Position numbers and translations under genes: made by a program. The notes beneath the pieces are model-generated. The model searched no databases. It was not told the origin of the DNA and saw only the letters and a program-made list of their open reading frames with translations. 64,000 nt of DNA from Sulfuritortus calidifontis (GTDB taxonomy: Bacteria; Pseudomonadota; Gammaproteobacteria; Burkholderiales; Thiobacillaceae), in NCBI RefSeq assembly GCF_003967275.1, contig NZ_AP018721.1, positions 434,001 through 498,000 of the forward strand. The letters run 5' to 3'. Below, piece after piece: positions 11,706 through 21,497 of this stretch. Each line of letters begins with the position of its first letter. The stretch's first letter is position 1.

Positions 11706-13574
11706 ATGAAGGTACGCACCCAGGTCTTGCTGCTCGGCTTTCTGCCCATGATCGCCGTGGCACTGCTGCTTGGCGGCTATCTGATCCAGGCTCGCCTGCA
11801 GGATCTGGAGCAGTCGATCCATCAGCGTGGCCAATACTTCTCGGAACATCTGGCGCAGCATGTCCAGGTGCTGGCTCAGCATGGTCCTCTGAGTTCCCCT
11901 GCCTTGGCGCAACTGCTCAGGCGGGTGGTGGCCGAAGAGGGCGTGCTTTATGCCCGCGTCTGGTCGGACCAGGGGCACTTGATCGGCGAGGTGTCGGCCC
12001 CCGATGGCTTGGCCCGCGAAATTGGCCCGCTATGGCAGGGCGGCAAAAAACGCGCCGTGTTTGTCTCCCTGGTGCCAGAGTCGCGTTTTGGCATGGCCGG
12101 AGCGCCCGCGATCGCCCGGGTCGAGTTGGCCCTGAGCTATGCCGATTACTGGCAGACGGTGCGGGGGATGCTGTGGGTGGCCTTGCTGATCCTGGGCCTG
12201 GGTCTGTTGTTGGCCGGCCTGTTGGCGCATCACCTGACACGGGCCGGGCTGAAGCCGCTGATGGAGGCGATTGCCACGGTGCGGCGCATCGCCGGCGGCG
12301 ATCTGCAGGCCCGCGTGGCCCTGAGCGAAACCAACGAGATCGGCCAGTTGCAGCAGGGCATCAACCAGATGGGCGAATCGCTCGAATCGCTGCGCGACAA
12401 CATGCGGCAGCGGGTGGCCGAGGCGACCGCGGAGCTGGCGCGGCAAAAAGAGACGGCCGAACTGGCCAACCGGGCCAAGTCCAAATTCCTCGCGGCGGCC
12501 AGCCATGACCTGCGTCAGCCCATGCACGCTATCGGCCTGTTCGCAGCCGCACTGCAGCCTCATGTGACGACGACCGAAGGTAAGGCAATCCTGGACAAGA
12601 TTCAGGCTTCGCTCGCCGCCACCGAGAGCCTGTTCAGTACCGTGCTCGATGTCTCCAAGCTCGATGCCGGCATCATCACCCCGCAAGTGGGCAGGGTGTC
12701 GGTGGCCCACTTGCTTGATCGTCTGCGCGACGACTTCCAGTATGAGGCGGCATCCAAGGGGCTCAGGCTCAAGCTGCGCAGTCTACCCTTGCAGGTGATG
12801 AGCGACCCGGTGCTGCTCGACCGTATCCTGCGCAACCTAGTGACCAACGCGCTGCGCTACACCGATCGCGGCGGCATTCTGATCGCCGCCCGTCGCCGCG
12901 GCGAGATGATCCGCTTCCAGGTGTGGGACAGCGGTATCGGCATCGCGCCGGAGCATTTCGCCGATATCTTCGCCGAGTTCTACCAGGTACAGACCTTGAA
13001 GCGCGATCGCGCCAAAGGGCTGGGCCTCGGTCTGGCCATCGTCGATCGCCTGGTGCGTCTGCTCGATCACGACCTTGAGGTGCGGTCGACGCCGGGCAAG
13101 GGCACCGTGTTCAGTGTCGACGTGCCCCTGGCCGGCATCGAAGCCGGGGCGCACGCCATCGCGGGCCAGGCGGCGGTAGCCGCCTATACCCGACTGCACG
13201 GTCGGGTGCTGGTGGTGGATGATGATGAGAACGTGCTCGATGCCCTGGCCGCCCTGCTACGGGGCTGGGGGCTGGAGGTGGTCATGGCGCGCAACGGCGA
13301 CGAGGCCGTGGCCCTGGCTCCGCGGCCGCCTTCCCTGCTGCTCACCGATTACCACCTCGGCCCGGGCGAAACCGGCCTTGATGTCGTGGAGCGCCTGCGC
13401 CATCGGCTGCGCGGGAGCGAATTCCCGGTCGTGGTCGTTACCGGGGATACCACCGAGGCCGGCATGCAGGCCATCGCCGACAAGGGCTATCCCTTGCTGC
13501 ACAAACCGGTGCAGCCGGCTAAACTACGGGCCTTGGTAACCCGGTTGCTGCGGCGCGAAGCGGCTTCGGCCTGA
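11706..13574 (+). CDS. Hybrid sensor histidine kinase/response regulator
   Basis: Inner-membrane sensor, 622 aa. First membrane helix about 7-28, periplasmic sensor region about 30-150 of no recognised fold, second helix about 155-176, HAMP (about 178-232), coiled coil, HisKA with phosphorylated H267 in SHDLRQPMHAIGLF, HATPase with N381 (N box), DSGIGIAP and GLGLGLAIV, and a C-terminal receiver (about 498-615) with D505-D507, acceptor D548 and K in LHKPVQP. The attached receiver may act as a phosphate sink or relay to the LuxR-type regulator encoded just upstream. FadL follows after 30 bases, suggesting a signal linked to hydrophobic compounds, which is inference only. Confidence 0.92.
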   Translation: MKVRTQVLLLGFLPMIAVALLLGGYLIQARLQDLEQSIHQRGQYFSEHLAQHVQVLAQHGPLSSPALAQLLRRVVAEEGVLYARVWSDQGHLIGEVSAPDGLAREIGPLWQGGKKRAVFVSLVPESRFGMAGAPAIARVELALSYADYWQTVRGMLWVALLILGLGLLLAGLLAHHLTRAGLKPLMEAIATVRRIAGGDLQARVALSETNEIGQLQQGINQMGESLESLRDNMRQRVAEATAELARQKETAELANRAKSKFLAAASHDLRQPMHAIGLFAAALQPHVTTTEGKAILDKIQASLAATESLFSTVLDVSKLDAGIITPQVGRVSVAHLLDRLRDDFQYEAASKGLRLKLRSLPLQVMSDPVLLDRILRNLVTNALRYTDRGGILIAARRRGEMIRFQVWDSGIGIAPEHFADIFAEFYQVQTLKRDRAKGLGLGLAIVDRLVRLLDHDLEVRSTPGKGTVFSVDVPLAGIEAGAHAIAGQAAVAAYTRLHGRVLVVDDDENVLDALAALLRGWGLEVVMARNGDEAVALAPRPPSLLLTDYHLGPGETGLDVVERLRHRLRGSEFPVVVVTGDTTEAGMQAIADKGYPLLHKPVQPAKLRALVTRLLRREAASA

Positions 13575-13604
13575 AGCGTCGCGAGAAAAGATTAGGAGGG
13601 TGCA

Positions 13605-14795
13605 ATGCGGATCAAGATGCTGTGTGCCATGCTCGGCCTGGGCCTGAGCGCCGGCGCTTGGGCCTCCGGCTTCAAGCTGATGGAGCAGAACGCCAGCGGC
13701 CTCGGCAATGCCTATGCCGGCCAGGCCGCCTCGGCCCAGGATGCCAGCACGGTGTATTTCAACCCGGCCGGGCTGCTGCGCATCGAGGGTGAACAGCTGG
13801 TCGTCGTCGGTCATCTGATCCGGCCTTCGTCCAAGTTCACCGATCAGGGCAGTACTGCGGCCGCGCTTGGGACGGGTGGCGACATCGGCGGCCTCAATTT
13901 CGTGCCCAATGCCTACTATGCCCGCGACGTCGGGCCGGGCTGGAAATTCGGCTTTGGCATCAGCAGCCCCTTCGGCCTCAAAACCGAATACGACAACCCC
14001 TGGGCCGGTCGTTCGCAGGCCCTGCTTTCCGACCTGAAGACCATCAACCTCAATCCCAGTCTGGCCTGGCTGCTCAACGACAAGATCGCCTTGGGGGCAG
14101 GTGTCAGCCTGCAATACATCGAGGCCGAGTTGACACAGTGGACCGGCCAGCTGACCACCCTGAAAGGGGATGACATTTCCTTCGGCTACAACCTGGGTGT
14201 CTTGGCCCGTTTGGACAACAACACGCGCATCGGCTTGGCCTATCGTTCCGCCATCGACCACACCCTCGAGGGCAAGGTCAGCAATCATCCTGGCGGAGAT
14301 GGCCCGATCAAGGCGGACGCCAACCTGCCCGGCAGCGCTTCGCTGAGCGTGGTGTCGCGCTTGAACGATGCCTGGGAATTCCTGGCCGATGCGACGTGGA
14401 CTGGCTGGAGTTCCTTCGATCGACTGAAGGTCGTGCGTGCCACCACCGGTGCGACTGTGACCGATATCGACGAGAGCTGGGATGACACCTGGCGCATCTC
14501 GGTCGGCGCCAACTACCGGCAGAACCCGAAATGGCTCTGGCGCATGGGCATGGCCTATGACCAGGGGCCGGTGCCCGATGCCCAGCATCGCACCCCGCGC
14601 ATCCCCGATGGCGACCGTATCTGGCTGGCCTTCGGCGGCCAGTACAAGGTCTCCGACAAGGGCTGGCTCGACGTCGGCTATGCCCACCTTTTCGTCGAGA
14701 CGGTGAAGATCAACCATACTGAAACGGTGTTGGTGAAAGGCGAATACAAGGGCAAGGTCGACATCCTCAGCGCACAGTACACCCACACCTTCTGA
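13605..14795 (+). CDS. fadL: FadL/OmpP1/TodX-family outer-membrane transporter
   Basis: Outer-membrane beta-barrel of 396 aa for uptake of long-chain fatty acids or other hydrophobic molecules. Signal peptide 1-21 (cleavage after GAWA), then the family N terminus SGFKLMEQNASGLGNAYAGQAASAQDASTVYFNPAGLLR, whose NPAG motif belongs to the hatch region; the C terminus ends in YTHTF with terminal phenylalanine. A strong AGGAGGG ribosome site precedes the ATG. The next gene, 17 bases downstream, is an acyl-activating enzyme, so import and activation of fatty acids may be coupled. Aromatic hydrocarbons are an alternative cargo for this family. Confidence 0.9.
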   Translation: MRIKMLCAMLGLGLSAGAWASGFKLMEQNASGLGNAYAGQAASAQDASTVYFNPAGLLRIEGEQLVVVGHLIRPSSKFTDQGSTAAALGTGGDIGGLNFVPNAYYARDVGPGWKFGFGISSPFGLKTEYDNPWAGRSQALLSDLKTINLNPSLAWLLNDKIALGAGVSLQYIEAELTQWTGQLTTLKGDDISFGYNLGVLARLDNNTRIGLAYRSAIDHTLEGKVSNHPGGDGPIKADANLPGSASLSVVSRLNDAWEFLADATWTGWSSFDRLKVVRATTGATVTDIDESWDDTWRISVGANYRQNPKWLWRMGMAYDQGPVPDAQHRTPRIPDGDRIWLAFGGQYKVSDKGWLDVGYAHLFVETVKINHTETVLVKGEYKGKVDILSAQYTHTF

Positions 14796-14812
14796 CGCAT
14801 CGTGTAGGTCCG

Positions 14813-16417
14813 ATGTGCCCTGATGCCCCATCCGCCGGCGACCACTCGGTCGCGGTCTGGCCGGCGCAGCCGTTCGATTTCGATTCCCGTCATACCCTGT
14901 TTTCCGCTCTGGTCGCAGCCATGCGTCGCCACGGCCGGCATCGACCGGACCGAGTCGAGGATATGCGGCCCGGCCAGTACAGCTATGGCGAGCTGCTGAA
15001 GATCAGCTTGGCGCTCGGACGCCTCGCCTGCAAGCTGACTCAAGCGGGCGAGCATGTCGGGGTGTTCATGCCCAACATGGTGTCCACCCTGGGCCTGATC
15101 TTCGGCCTCAGCGCCTTCCGCCGGGTGCCCTGCCTGCTCAACTACACGGCCGGGCCGGAAGTGATCCAGAACGCCTGCGAGACCGCCTGCATCCGCACCG
15201 TGCTGACCTCACGCGAGTTTCTGGCCAAGGCCAACCTGGCCGGCGTGGCCGCTGCGCTCAAGGGGGTGCAGCTGATTTATCTGGAGGATCTGCGGCCCCG
15301 TTTCAATTGGCTCGACAGGCTGTGGCTGCTGGGTTTCGCCCTGTGGGCGCCGAATCTGGCCGTGGCCAAGGGCGATCCGGAGGCGCCGGCCGTCGTCCTG
15401 TTCACCTCGGGCACCGAGGGGCGGCCCAAGGGCGTGGTGCTCTCGCATCGGGCCATCCTGGCCAACATCGCCCAGATTCGCCAGGCTTTCCCGTTCACAA
15501 CGCAGGACCGTTTCTTCAATGCCCTGCCTATCTTTCATTCTTTCGGTCTGACCGCGGGCACCTTGTTGCCGCTGTTCGCCGGCTGCCATCTGCTGCTCTA
15601 TGTCAGCCCGCTGCATGCCAAGACCATCATCGAATTGGTGCGGCGTGACGGCAGCACCGCCCTGTTCGGTACCGGCACCTTCCTCAATCAGTACGGCCGA
15701 GCGGCCGAACCGGCAGATTTCAAGTCGCTGCGCTGCGTCATCGCCGGGGCGGAAAAGCTGGCCGAGCCGGTGTATCGCCTGTGGCACGAGAAGTTCGGCA
15801 TCGAGATCCACGAAGGTTATGGCGCGACCGAGATGGCGCCGGTGTTGGCGGTGAATCCGCCCGGCCGCAACCGACCCGGCACCGTCGGCCCCCTGTTGCC
15901 CGGCGTCGAGGCCAAGCTGCTGCCGGTGGAGGGCATCGCCGGCGGCGGCGAGCTGCATGTGCGCGGCCCCAACAGCCTGTCCGGCTATTACCGCTACGAG
16001 GCCCCCGGGCTGCTGCAGCCGCCGGGATCGAAGGCCGGCCCCGGCTGGCACAACACCGGCGATGTGGTCGAGATCGACGCCGAGGGCTATCTCACCATCG
16101 TCGGCCGGCTCAAGCGTTTCGCCAAGGTGGCCGGCGAGTTGATCTGCCTGGAGATGACCGAGGCCATCGCCCGCGCCGCCTCGGGCCAGGCCCAGCATGC
16201 CGCGCTCACCGTGCCCGATCTGGCGCGCGGCGAGGCCATCATCCTGTTCACCACCGATTCCGCGCTCAGCCGCGAGCAACTCGCCGCCGCCGCCCACGGC
16301 CTGGGCTACCCGGAGCTGGCGGTACCACGCCAGATCCGGGTGCTCGACAACCTGCCCGTGCTGGGCTCGGGCAAGGTCGACTATGCCCGCTTGCGCCATG
16401 CCTATTTGCGGGCCTAG
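14813..16417 (+). CDS. Stand-alone Aas-like acyl-[ACP] ligase (AMP-binding)
   Basis: Adenylate-forming enzyme, 534 aa. The ATP-binding loop LFTSGTEGRPKGVVLSHRAI (from about 196), LPIFHSFGLT, GYGATEMAPVL, WHNTGDVVEID and the C-terminal GSGKVDYARL lysine are visible. Sequence blocks such as FGTGTFLNQYGR, IAGAEKLAEPVY and KRFAKVAGELICLEM match the C-terminal half of E. coli Aas, the acyl-ACP synthetase/lysophospholipid acyltransferase. The PlsC acyltransferase half and LplT transporter of the full fusion are absent. With FadL upstream, a route for activating imported fatty acids is likely. Substrate (ACP or CoA) is inferred. Confidence 0.82.
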   Translation: MCPDAPSAGDHSVAVWPAQPFDFDSRHTLFSALVAAMRRHGRHRPDRVEDMRPGQYSYGELLKISLALGRLACKLTQAGEHVGVFMPNMVSTLGLIFGLSAFRRVPCLLNYTAGPEVIQNACETACIRTVLTSREFLAKANLAGVAAALKGVQLIYLEDLRPRFNWLDRLWLLGFALWAPNLAVAKGDPEAPAVVLFTSGTEGRPKGVVLSHRAILANIAQIRQAFPFTTQDRFFNALPIFHSFGLTAGTLLPLFAGCHLLLYVSPLHAKTIIELVRRDGSTALFGTGTFLNQYGRAAEPADFKSLRCVIAGAEKLAEPVYRLWHEKFGIEIHEGYGATEMAPVLAVNPPGRNRPGTVGPLLPGVEAKLLPVEGIAGGGELHVRGPNSLSGYYRYEAPGLLQPPGSKAGPGWHNTGDVVEIDAEGYLTIVGRLKRFAKVAGELICLEMTEAIARAASGQAQHAALTVPDLARGEAIILFTTDSALSREQLAAAAHGLGYPELAVPRQIRVLDNLPVLGSGKVDYARLRHAYLRA

Positions 16418-16453
16418 TCGGACCTTGCGGCCGGCTGCGGTAGAGTAGCGCCC

Positions 16454-18508
16454 GTGCGAATGAGCCGATTGAATATGCTGTGCCAGCTTGCCGTGCTGGC
16501 TCCCATGCTGATGGCGCAGTCCGTCTGGGCGGAGGTGTCCGAGGACCTGTTCCTGATGGAGCTGCCGACGGTGCTGACCGCCGCGCGCATCGCGCAGTCG
16601 CCGCTGGATGCGCCGGCGCCGGTGACGGTGATCGACCGGGACATGATCCGGACCTCGGGGGCCAGCGAGATCCACGATCTGTTCCGGCTGGCGCCCGGTT
16701 TTCTGGTGGCCGACTGGCCGGACGGATCGCCCATTGTGGTCAACCGTGGGCTGGGCGACGGCTATTCCCGACGCTTGCTGGTGCTGCTCGACGGCCACTC
16801 GGTCTTCGATCCCTTCCGCGGCGGTGTCGACTGGCAGGACCTGCCGCTGCGGCTCGACGACATCGAGCGCATCGAGGTGGTGCGCGGGCCCAACCAGGCC
16901 AGTTACGGTGCCAATGCCTTGCAGGGCGTGATCAACATCATCACCCGGCTGCCTGTCCAGGATGCCGGCATCGCCGCCTATGCCGCCTATGGCCGCCAGG
17001 GCCACTACGATGCCTATGCCCGGGCCGGTGGTGGCGACGGCGAATCGGCCTGGCGGTTCAGCGCCTCCAGCCGGGCGGCCACCAACTTCCAGGATCTTGG
17101 GCGTCAGAATTACGACTGGCAAGAGGGCATCCAGCGCCAGACCTTCTATGGCCAATGGCATTACCGGCCGCGAGCGGCGGATGAGTGGCGGCTCCAGTTA
17201 GGCTTCAGCCAGGGCACCGACGAGGTTGGCAGCAACAAGCTGACCAATATCGAGCCGCACCACGACCGCGACAACCGCAACCTTTTCCTCCAGTTGGGTT
17301 GGCGCCGGGCCTATGACCAGGGCTCGGAGATCGCCTGGCAGTACTACCACTACAGCCGCGCGGAGCGGGAGCGTTACCTGGTGTATCCGACCGATCCAGC
17401 GGCGGTGGTGCCGTTCATCCCGGTCAACCTCGATGTCGACATGCGGCGGGATGACCTGGAGCTGCAGCAAGCCCACGTCTGGAACGATCGGCTGAAGGGG
17501 GTGTGGGGCCTGGGTGTGCGCCGGGATGCGGTGGAGTCGGCGCATTATCTCCATGGTCTGGGCGAGGTCAGCGGCACCCAGTGGCAGGTGTTCGGCAACA
17601 TCGACTGGCAGTTCCTGCCGCGCTGGCTGCTGCACCTTGGTGGCATGGTGGAAAAACACTATCTGACCGACACCCTGTTCTCGCCCCGCCTCGCCCTCAA
17701 CTATGCCCTGACGCCCCTGCACAGCCTGCGCCTGAGCGTCGGCCGGGGCTATCGAGCGCCCAACCTGTTCGAGATGAAGTCGCGCGAGGTCTACACCTAC
17801 GGCGGCGGCATCGCAGAGGTCGGCTACTGGTCCTATCAATCGCTGCTGCCGGAGGCCGTGGCCTTCCGCGAGGTGGCCTACATCGGCCGCTTCCCCGAAC
17901 TGCGGGCACAGGCGGGACTGCGCCTGTTCATGGAAGATCACAGCAATTACATCGATGCCAAGACCTGTACGCTCGACACCGCCGCCTGCCCGTTCACCGC
18001 GCCGGCCGGTTATGCTCGACCCTTCGGCTATCCAGGCAAGTTCCTGATCGGCGACAAATTCGGCAATCCCAAGGCCTACTACTTTTACAACGCCGGCGAT
18101 GTCCGCGTGCGTGGCGGCGATGCCAGTCTGGATTGGCGGCATCCGCAGTTTGGCCGCTTCGTCCTGTCCCACGCGGTGACCACTATCTCCACCCAGGGCG
18201 AGGTCGATGTCGATTGGCGCGATTCGGCCCCCATGCAGTCGACCAGTCTGCTCTGGTCCCGCGGTTTTTCCCGTGGCCTGCAAGTCAGCGTCGCGGCCTA
18301 CTGGCTGGGCGACATGATGTGGCCGAGCGACGGCGACGTGCAGCCCGGCTACCGCCGAATCGACCTGAAGCTCGCCAAACGGCTGGGCAAGGCCGGTTCG
18401 GAGGATGAGATCGCCCTGACGCTGCAGAATCTGGGCGACAAGCATATGGAATTCTCCGATTACACCGCCGAACGCCAGGCCTTTGTTAGCCTCCGCCTGG
18501 GCTGGTGA
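16454..18508 (+). CDS. TonB-dependent outer-membrane receptor
   Basis: Receptor of 684 aa (GTG at 16454; an ATG two codons later is equally possible). Signal sequence about 1-26 (ends SVWAE), a TonB-box-like PTVLTAAR, plug domain (about 45-165) with APVTVIDRDMIRTSGASEIHDLFRLAPGF, LLVLLDGHSVFD and GPNQASYGANALQGVINIITR, then a beta-barrel. Barrel loop around residues 495-520 carries CTLDTAACPF, a likely surface disulfide. It is 36 bases downstream of the acyl ligase and may be the last gene of that transcript. It is only distantly similar to the minus-strand receptor at 7.1-9.1 kb. Ligand unknown. Confidence 0.88.
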   Translation: MRMSRLNMLCQLAVLAPMLMAQSVWAEVSEDLFLMELPTVLTAARIAQSPLDAPAPVTVIDRDMIRTSGASEIHDLFRLAPGFLVADWPDGSPIVVNRGLGDGYSRRLLVLLDGHSVFDPFRGGVDWQDLPLRLDDIERIEVVRGPNQASYGANALQGVINIITRLPVQDAGIAAYAAYGRQGHYDAYARAGGGDGESAWRFSASSRAATNFQDLGRQNYDWQEGIQRQTFYGQWHYRPRAADEWRLQLGFSQGTDEVGSNKLTNIEPHHDRDNRNLFLQLGWRRAYDQGSEIAWQYYHYSRAERERYLVYPTDPAAVVPFIPVNLDVDMRRDDLELQQAHVWNDRLKGVWGLGVRRDAVESAHYLHGLGEVSGTQWQVFGNIDWQFLPRWLLHLGGMVEKHYLTDTLFSPRLALNYALTPLHSLRLSVGRGYRAPNLFEMKSREVYTYGGGIAEVGYWSYQSLLPEAVAFREVAYIGRFPELRAQAGLRLFMEDHSNYIDAKTCTLDTAACPFTAPAGYARPFGYPGKFLIGDKFGNPKAYYFYNAGDVRVRGGDASLDWRHPQFGRFVLSHAVTTISTQGEVDVDWRDSAPMQSTSLLWSRGFSRGLQVSVAAYWLGDMMWPSDGDVQPGYRRIDLKLAKRLGKAGSEDEIALTLQNLGDKHMEFSDYTAERQAFVSLRLGW

Positions 18509-18557
18509 ACCGGCCATTGAAATCCGGCCGGACTGCCTAAATATAAGAATTCGTTGA

Positions 18558-18563
18558 TATAAT
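18558..18563 (+). promoter_or_regulatory. Candidate -10 box (TATAAT) for the fmdB-DUF502-aspS genes
   Basis: Perfect TATAAT in an AT-rich island within an 86-base gap in otherwise GC-rich sequence, 31 bases before fmdB. A -35 match is weak (around CTGCCT, roughly 18 bases upstream). Confidence 0.5.
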
Positions 18564-18594
18564 TCCCCCCAAACTTGGCAATCTGGAGGCAACC

Positions 18595-18849
18595 ATGCCG
18601 ATTTATGCTTATCAGTGCGCTTCCTGCGGGCACCAGGAAGATGTCATGCAGAAGATTTCCGATGCCCCGCTGACCACCTGCCCCAAGTGCGGCCAGGCGA
18701 GCTACGGCAAGATGCTGACGGCGGCCGGTTTCCAGCTGAAGGGTTCCGGCTGGTACGCCACCGACTTCAAGGGCGGCAGCGCGCCCAAGAAGGAAGAGGC
18801 GCCGGCCCATGCCTGCGGCGCCGGCGGCTGCGGCGGCTGCGCGGCCTGA
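18595..18849 (+). CDS. FmdB-family zinc-ribbon protein
   Basis: A small protein (84 aa) with the FmdB regulatory-protein zinc ribbon: MPIYAYQCASCGHQEDV supplies CxxC at residues 8-11 and TCPKCG supplies the second pair. A cysteine/glycine-rich tail (ACGAGGCGGCAA) is usual for the family. Function is unproven in bacteria; the name comes from a Methylophilus regulator of amide-induced porin expression. The position upstream of a DUF502 gene and aspS is a widely conserved betaproteobacterial order. Confidence 0.9.
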   Translation: MPIYAYQCASCGHQEDVMQKISDAPLTTCPKCGQASYGKMLTAAGFQLKGSGWYATDFKGGSAPKKEEAPAHACGAGGCGGCAA

Positions 18850-18873
18850 GGCGGGCAAGGCAGTTCGGCACAC

Positions 18874-18903
18874 AGGGCGGGGCGCGGCTCCGCCCTTCGT
18901 TTT
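18874..18903 (+). terminator. Possible weak terminator or attenuator after fmdB
   Basis: Stem GGGCGG (18875-18880) / CCGCCC (18890-18895) with a 9-base GC-rich loop, followed by TTCGTTTT. The T tract is interrupted, so partial read-through into the DUF502 gene is likely. Confidence 0.4.
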
Positions 18904-18930
18904 AACGCAAGCATTTTTTGAATAGGTCAT

Positions 18931-19551
18931 ATGGCCTCTGTCAGGCGCTACTTCATCACCGGTTTGCTGATCTGGGTTCCGCTCGGCATCACGGCCTGGG
19001 TGCTCGATGCCCTGATCGGCGCCATGGACCAGAGCCTGCTGCTGTTGCCCGAGCAGTGGCGACCGGAGGTATGGCTGGGCTTTCGCCTGCCCGGCCTGGG
19101 CGTGCTGCTCACCGCCCTGGTGATCTTCCTCACCGGCCTGCTCGCCGCCAACCTGATCGGCCAGCGTCTGTTGCGCTTCTGGGAGGCCCTGCTCAATCGC
19201 ATCCCGGTGGTGAAGTCGATCTACGGCAGCGTCAAGCAGGTGTCCGACAGCCTGCTGTCGGGTTCCGGCATGGCCTTCAAGAAGGTGCTGCTGGTGCGCT
19301 ATCCCCACCCCGAGGCCTGGTCGCTCGCCTTCCAGACCAATGTGCCGGACGAGGTGGCGGCCAAGCTCGACGCCGAGTACGTGGCAGCCTTCATCCCGAC
19401 CACGCCCAGCCCGGTCAACGGTTTTTACTTCTACGTGCGACGTGACGAGGTGATCGAACTCGACATCTCGGTCGACACGGCCCTGAAATACATCGTGTCC
19501 ATGGGCATGGTGGTGCCGCAAGCCAAGGCGGCCAACTACCCCGGCGACTGA
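18931..19551 (+). CDS. DUF502 membrane protein
   Basis: A 206-residue inner-membrane protein with two hydrophobic segments (about 8-28 and 52-78) and a soluble C-terminal half. Family hallmarks are [37 protein letters not shown], and [24 protein letters not shown]502 proteins are widespread and without established function; plant relatives are membrane proteins of the LIKE-COV group. It sits between fmdB and aspS, 19 bases before the latter, a conserved arrangement that suggests a shared transcript. Confidence 0.88.
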   Translation: MASVRRYFITGLLIWVPLGITAWVLDALIGAMDQSLLLLPEQWRPEVWLGFRLPGLGVLLTALVIFLTGLLAANLIGQRLLRFWEALLNRIPVVKSIYGSVKQVSDSLLSGSGMAFKKVLLVRYPHPEAWSLAFQTNVPDEVAAKLDAEYVAAFIPTTPSPVNGFYFYVRRDEVIELDISVDTALKYIVSMGMVVPQAKAANYPGD

Positions 19552-19570
19552 ACTCTCAAGGATTTTCCGA

Positions 19571-21376
19571 ATGCGTAGTCATCACTGCGGCGCGGTCACC
19601 CGCGCGGACATCGATCAAACCGTCACCCTCTGCGGCTGGGCCCATCGCCGACGCGACCATGGCGGCGTGATCTTCATCGACCTGCGCGACCGCGAGGGCA
19701 CGGTGCAGGTGGTGATCGACCCCGACACCCCCGAGGCGTTCAAGATCGCCGAGGAGGTGCGCGCCGAGTACGTGCTCAAGGTGACCGGCCGCGTGCGCGC
19801 CCGTCCGGCCGGCACCGAGAACCCGAACATCCGCACCGGCGAGATCGAGGTGCTGACCAAAGAGATCGAGGTGCTCAACCCCAGCGTGACGCCGCCCTTC
19901 CTGCTCGACGACGAGAACCTGTCGGAGAACGTGCGCCTGACCTACCGCTATCTCGATCTGCGCCGGCCGGTGATGCAGAGGCACATGATGCTGCGCTACC
20001 GCACGGCCAAGCTGATGCGCGACCATCTCGACGGCAACGGCTTCATCGAGGTCGAGACCCCCATGCTCACCCGCTCCACGCCCGAGGGCGCGCGCGACTA
20101 CCTGGTGCCGTCGCGCGTGCACGACGGCATGTTCTACGCCCTGCCGCAGTCGCCCCAGCTGTTCAAGCAGCTCCTGATGGTGTCCGGCTTCGACCGCTAC
20201 TTCCAGATCACCAAGTGCTTCCGCGACGAGGACCTGCGCGCCGACCGCCAGCCCGAGTTCACCCAAGTGGATTTGGAAATGTCCTTCGTCGAAGAGAACG
20301 ACGTGATGAACCTGGTCGAAGGCATGATCCGCGAGACCTTCAAGGCCGCCATCGACGTCGACCTGCCCAAGCCCTTCCCGCGCATGGCCTACGCCGAGGC
20401 GATCAACCGCTACGGTTCGGACAAGCCGGACATGCGCGTCACCCTGGAGATCACCGAGGTGACCGATGCGGTGAAGGATGTCGCCTTCAAGGTCTTCTCC
20501 GGCCCGGCCAATGATCCCAAGGGCCGCGTCGCCGCCCTGCGCGTGCCCGGGGGCGCCGCCCTCAGCCGTGGCGAGATCGATGCCTACACCGAGTTCGTGA
20601 AGATCTATGGCGCCAAGGGTCTGGCCTACATCAAGGTGAACGACGTCACCCAGCTCAATGAAACCGGCCTGCAATCGCCCATCGTCAAGAACCTGAACGA
20701 GGCGGCCCTGCGTGCAATCATGGAGCGCACCGGGGCGCAAAGCGGCGATCTCATCTTCTTCGGCGCCGACCGCGCCAAGATCGTCAACGACGCCCTGGGC
20801 GCGCTGCGCCTCAAGCTCGGCCACGAGAAGGGCTACCTCGACGGCCGCGCCTGGGCGCCCTTGTGGGTGGTCGACTTCCCCATGTTCGAGTTCAACGAGG
20901 ACGAGAATCGCTGGGACGCCCTGCACCACCCCTTCACCAGCCCCAAGGACGGCCACGAGGACTATCTCGCCAGCGACCCGGGCCGCGCCCTGTCCAAGGC
21001 CTACGACATGGTGCTCAACGGCTGGGAGGTGGGCGGCGGTTCCATCCGTATCCACCGCGAGGCGGTGCAGGAGAAGGTGTTCGCCGCGCTCAACATCGGC
21101 GAAGAAGAGCGGCGCGAGAAGTTCGGCTTCCTACTCGATGCCCTGAAGTTCGGCGCGCCGCCGCACGGCGGCCTGGCCTTCGGCCTGGACCGCCTGGTCG
21201 CGCTGATGACCGGCGCCGAGTCGATCCGCGACGTCATCGCCTTCCCCAAGACCCAGCGCGCCAACTGCCTGATGACCCAGGCGCCCAACGTGGTCGACGA
21301 GAAGCAGCTGCGCGAGCTGCACATCCGCCTGCGCAACCCGGTGGCCGCGTCGCCGGCCGAGGCCGCCAAGGGCTGA
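19571..21376 (+). CDS. aspS: Aspartate--tRNA ligase
   Basis: Class II aminoacyl-tRNA synthetase, 601 aa, bacterial type. N-terminal OB anticodon-binding domain (about 1-110, beginning [28 protein letters not shown]-like), motif 2 around [16 protein letters not shown], bacterial GAD insertion domain (about 285-420), and motif 3 [16 protein letters not shown]. Many betaproteobacterial enzymes are non-discriminating and also charge tRNA-Asn; the window does not show whether AsnRS or GatCAB is present. A terminator follows at 21.4 kb. Confidence 0.97.
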   Translation: MRSHHCGAVTRADIDQTVTLCGWAHRRRDHGGVIFIDLRDREGTVQVVIDPDTPEAFKIAEEVRAEYVLKVTGRVRARPAGTENPNIRTGEIEVLTKEIEVLNPSVTPPFLLDDENLSENVRLTYRYLDLRRPVMQRHMMLRYRTAKLMRDHLDGNGFIEVETPMLTRSTPEGARDYLVPSRVHDGMFYALPQSPQLFKQLLMVSGFDRYFQITKCFRDEDLRADRQPEFTQVDLEMSFVEENDVMNLVEGMIRETFKAAIDVDLPKPFPRMAYAEAINRYGSDKPDMRVTLEITEVTDAVKDVAFKVFSGPANDPKGRVAALRVPGGAALSRGEIDAYTEFVKIYGAKGLAYIKVNDVTQLNETGLQSPIVKNLNEAALRAIMERTGAQSGDLIFFGADRAKIVNDALGALRLKLGHEKGYLDGRAWAPLWVVDFPMFEFNEDENRWDALHHPFTSPKDGHEDYLASDPGRALSKAYDMVLNGWEVGGGSIRIHREAVQEKVFAALNIGEEERREKFGFLLDALKFGAPPHGGLAFGLDRLVALMTGAESIRDVIAFPKTQRANCLMTQAPNVVDEKQLRELHIRLRNPVAASPAEAAKG

Positions 21377-21397
21377 GCGCCCGCGTTTCGGCCCGGC

Positions 21398-21422
21398 AAA
21401 GGGGCGGCTTGGCCGCCCTTTT
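21398..21422 (+). terminator. Rho-independent terminator after aspS
   Basis: Stem GGGCGGC (21402-21408) / GCCGCCC (21412-21418), loop TTG, flanked by AAAG and four T, so it could act on both strands. Confidence 0.85.
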
Positions 21423-21497
21423 GCTTTCTTCGGCGTCGGATCGGCCGGAAGGGCGGCAGGGCTTGCCCGGCCTGCGGCAGGCTGAAACAATCGGGCC

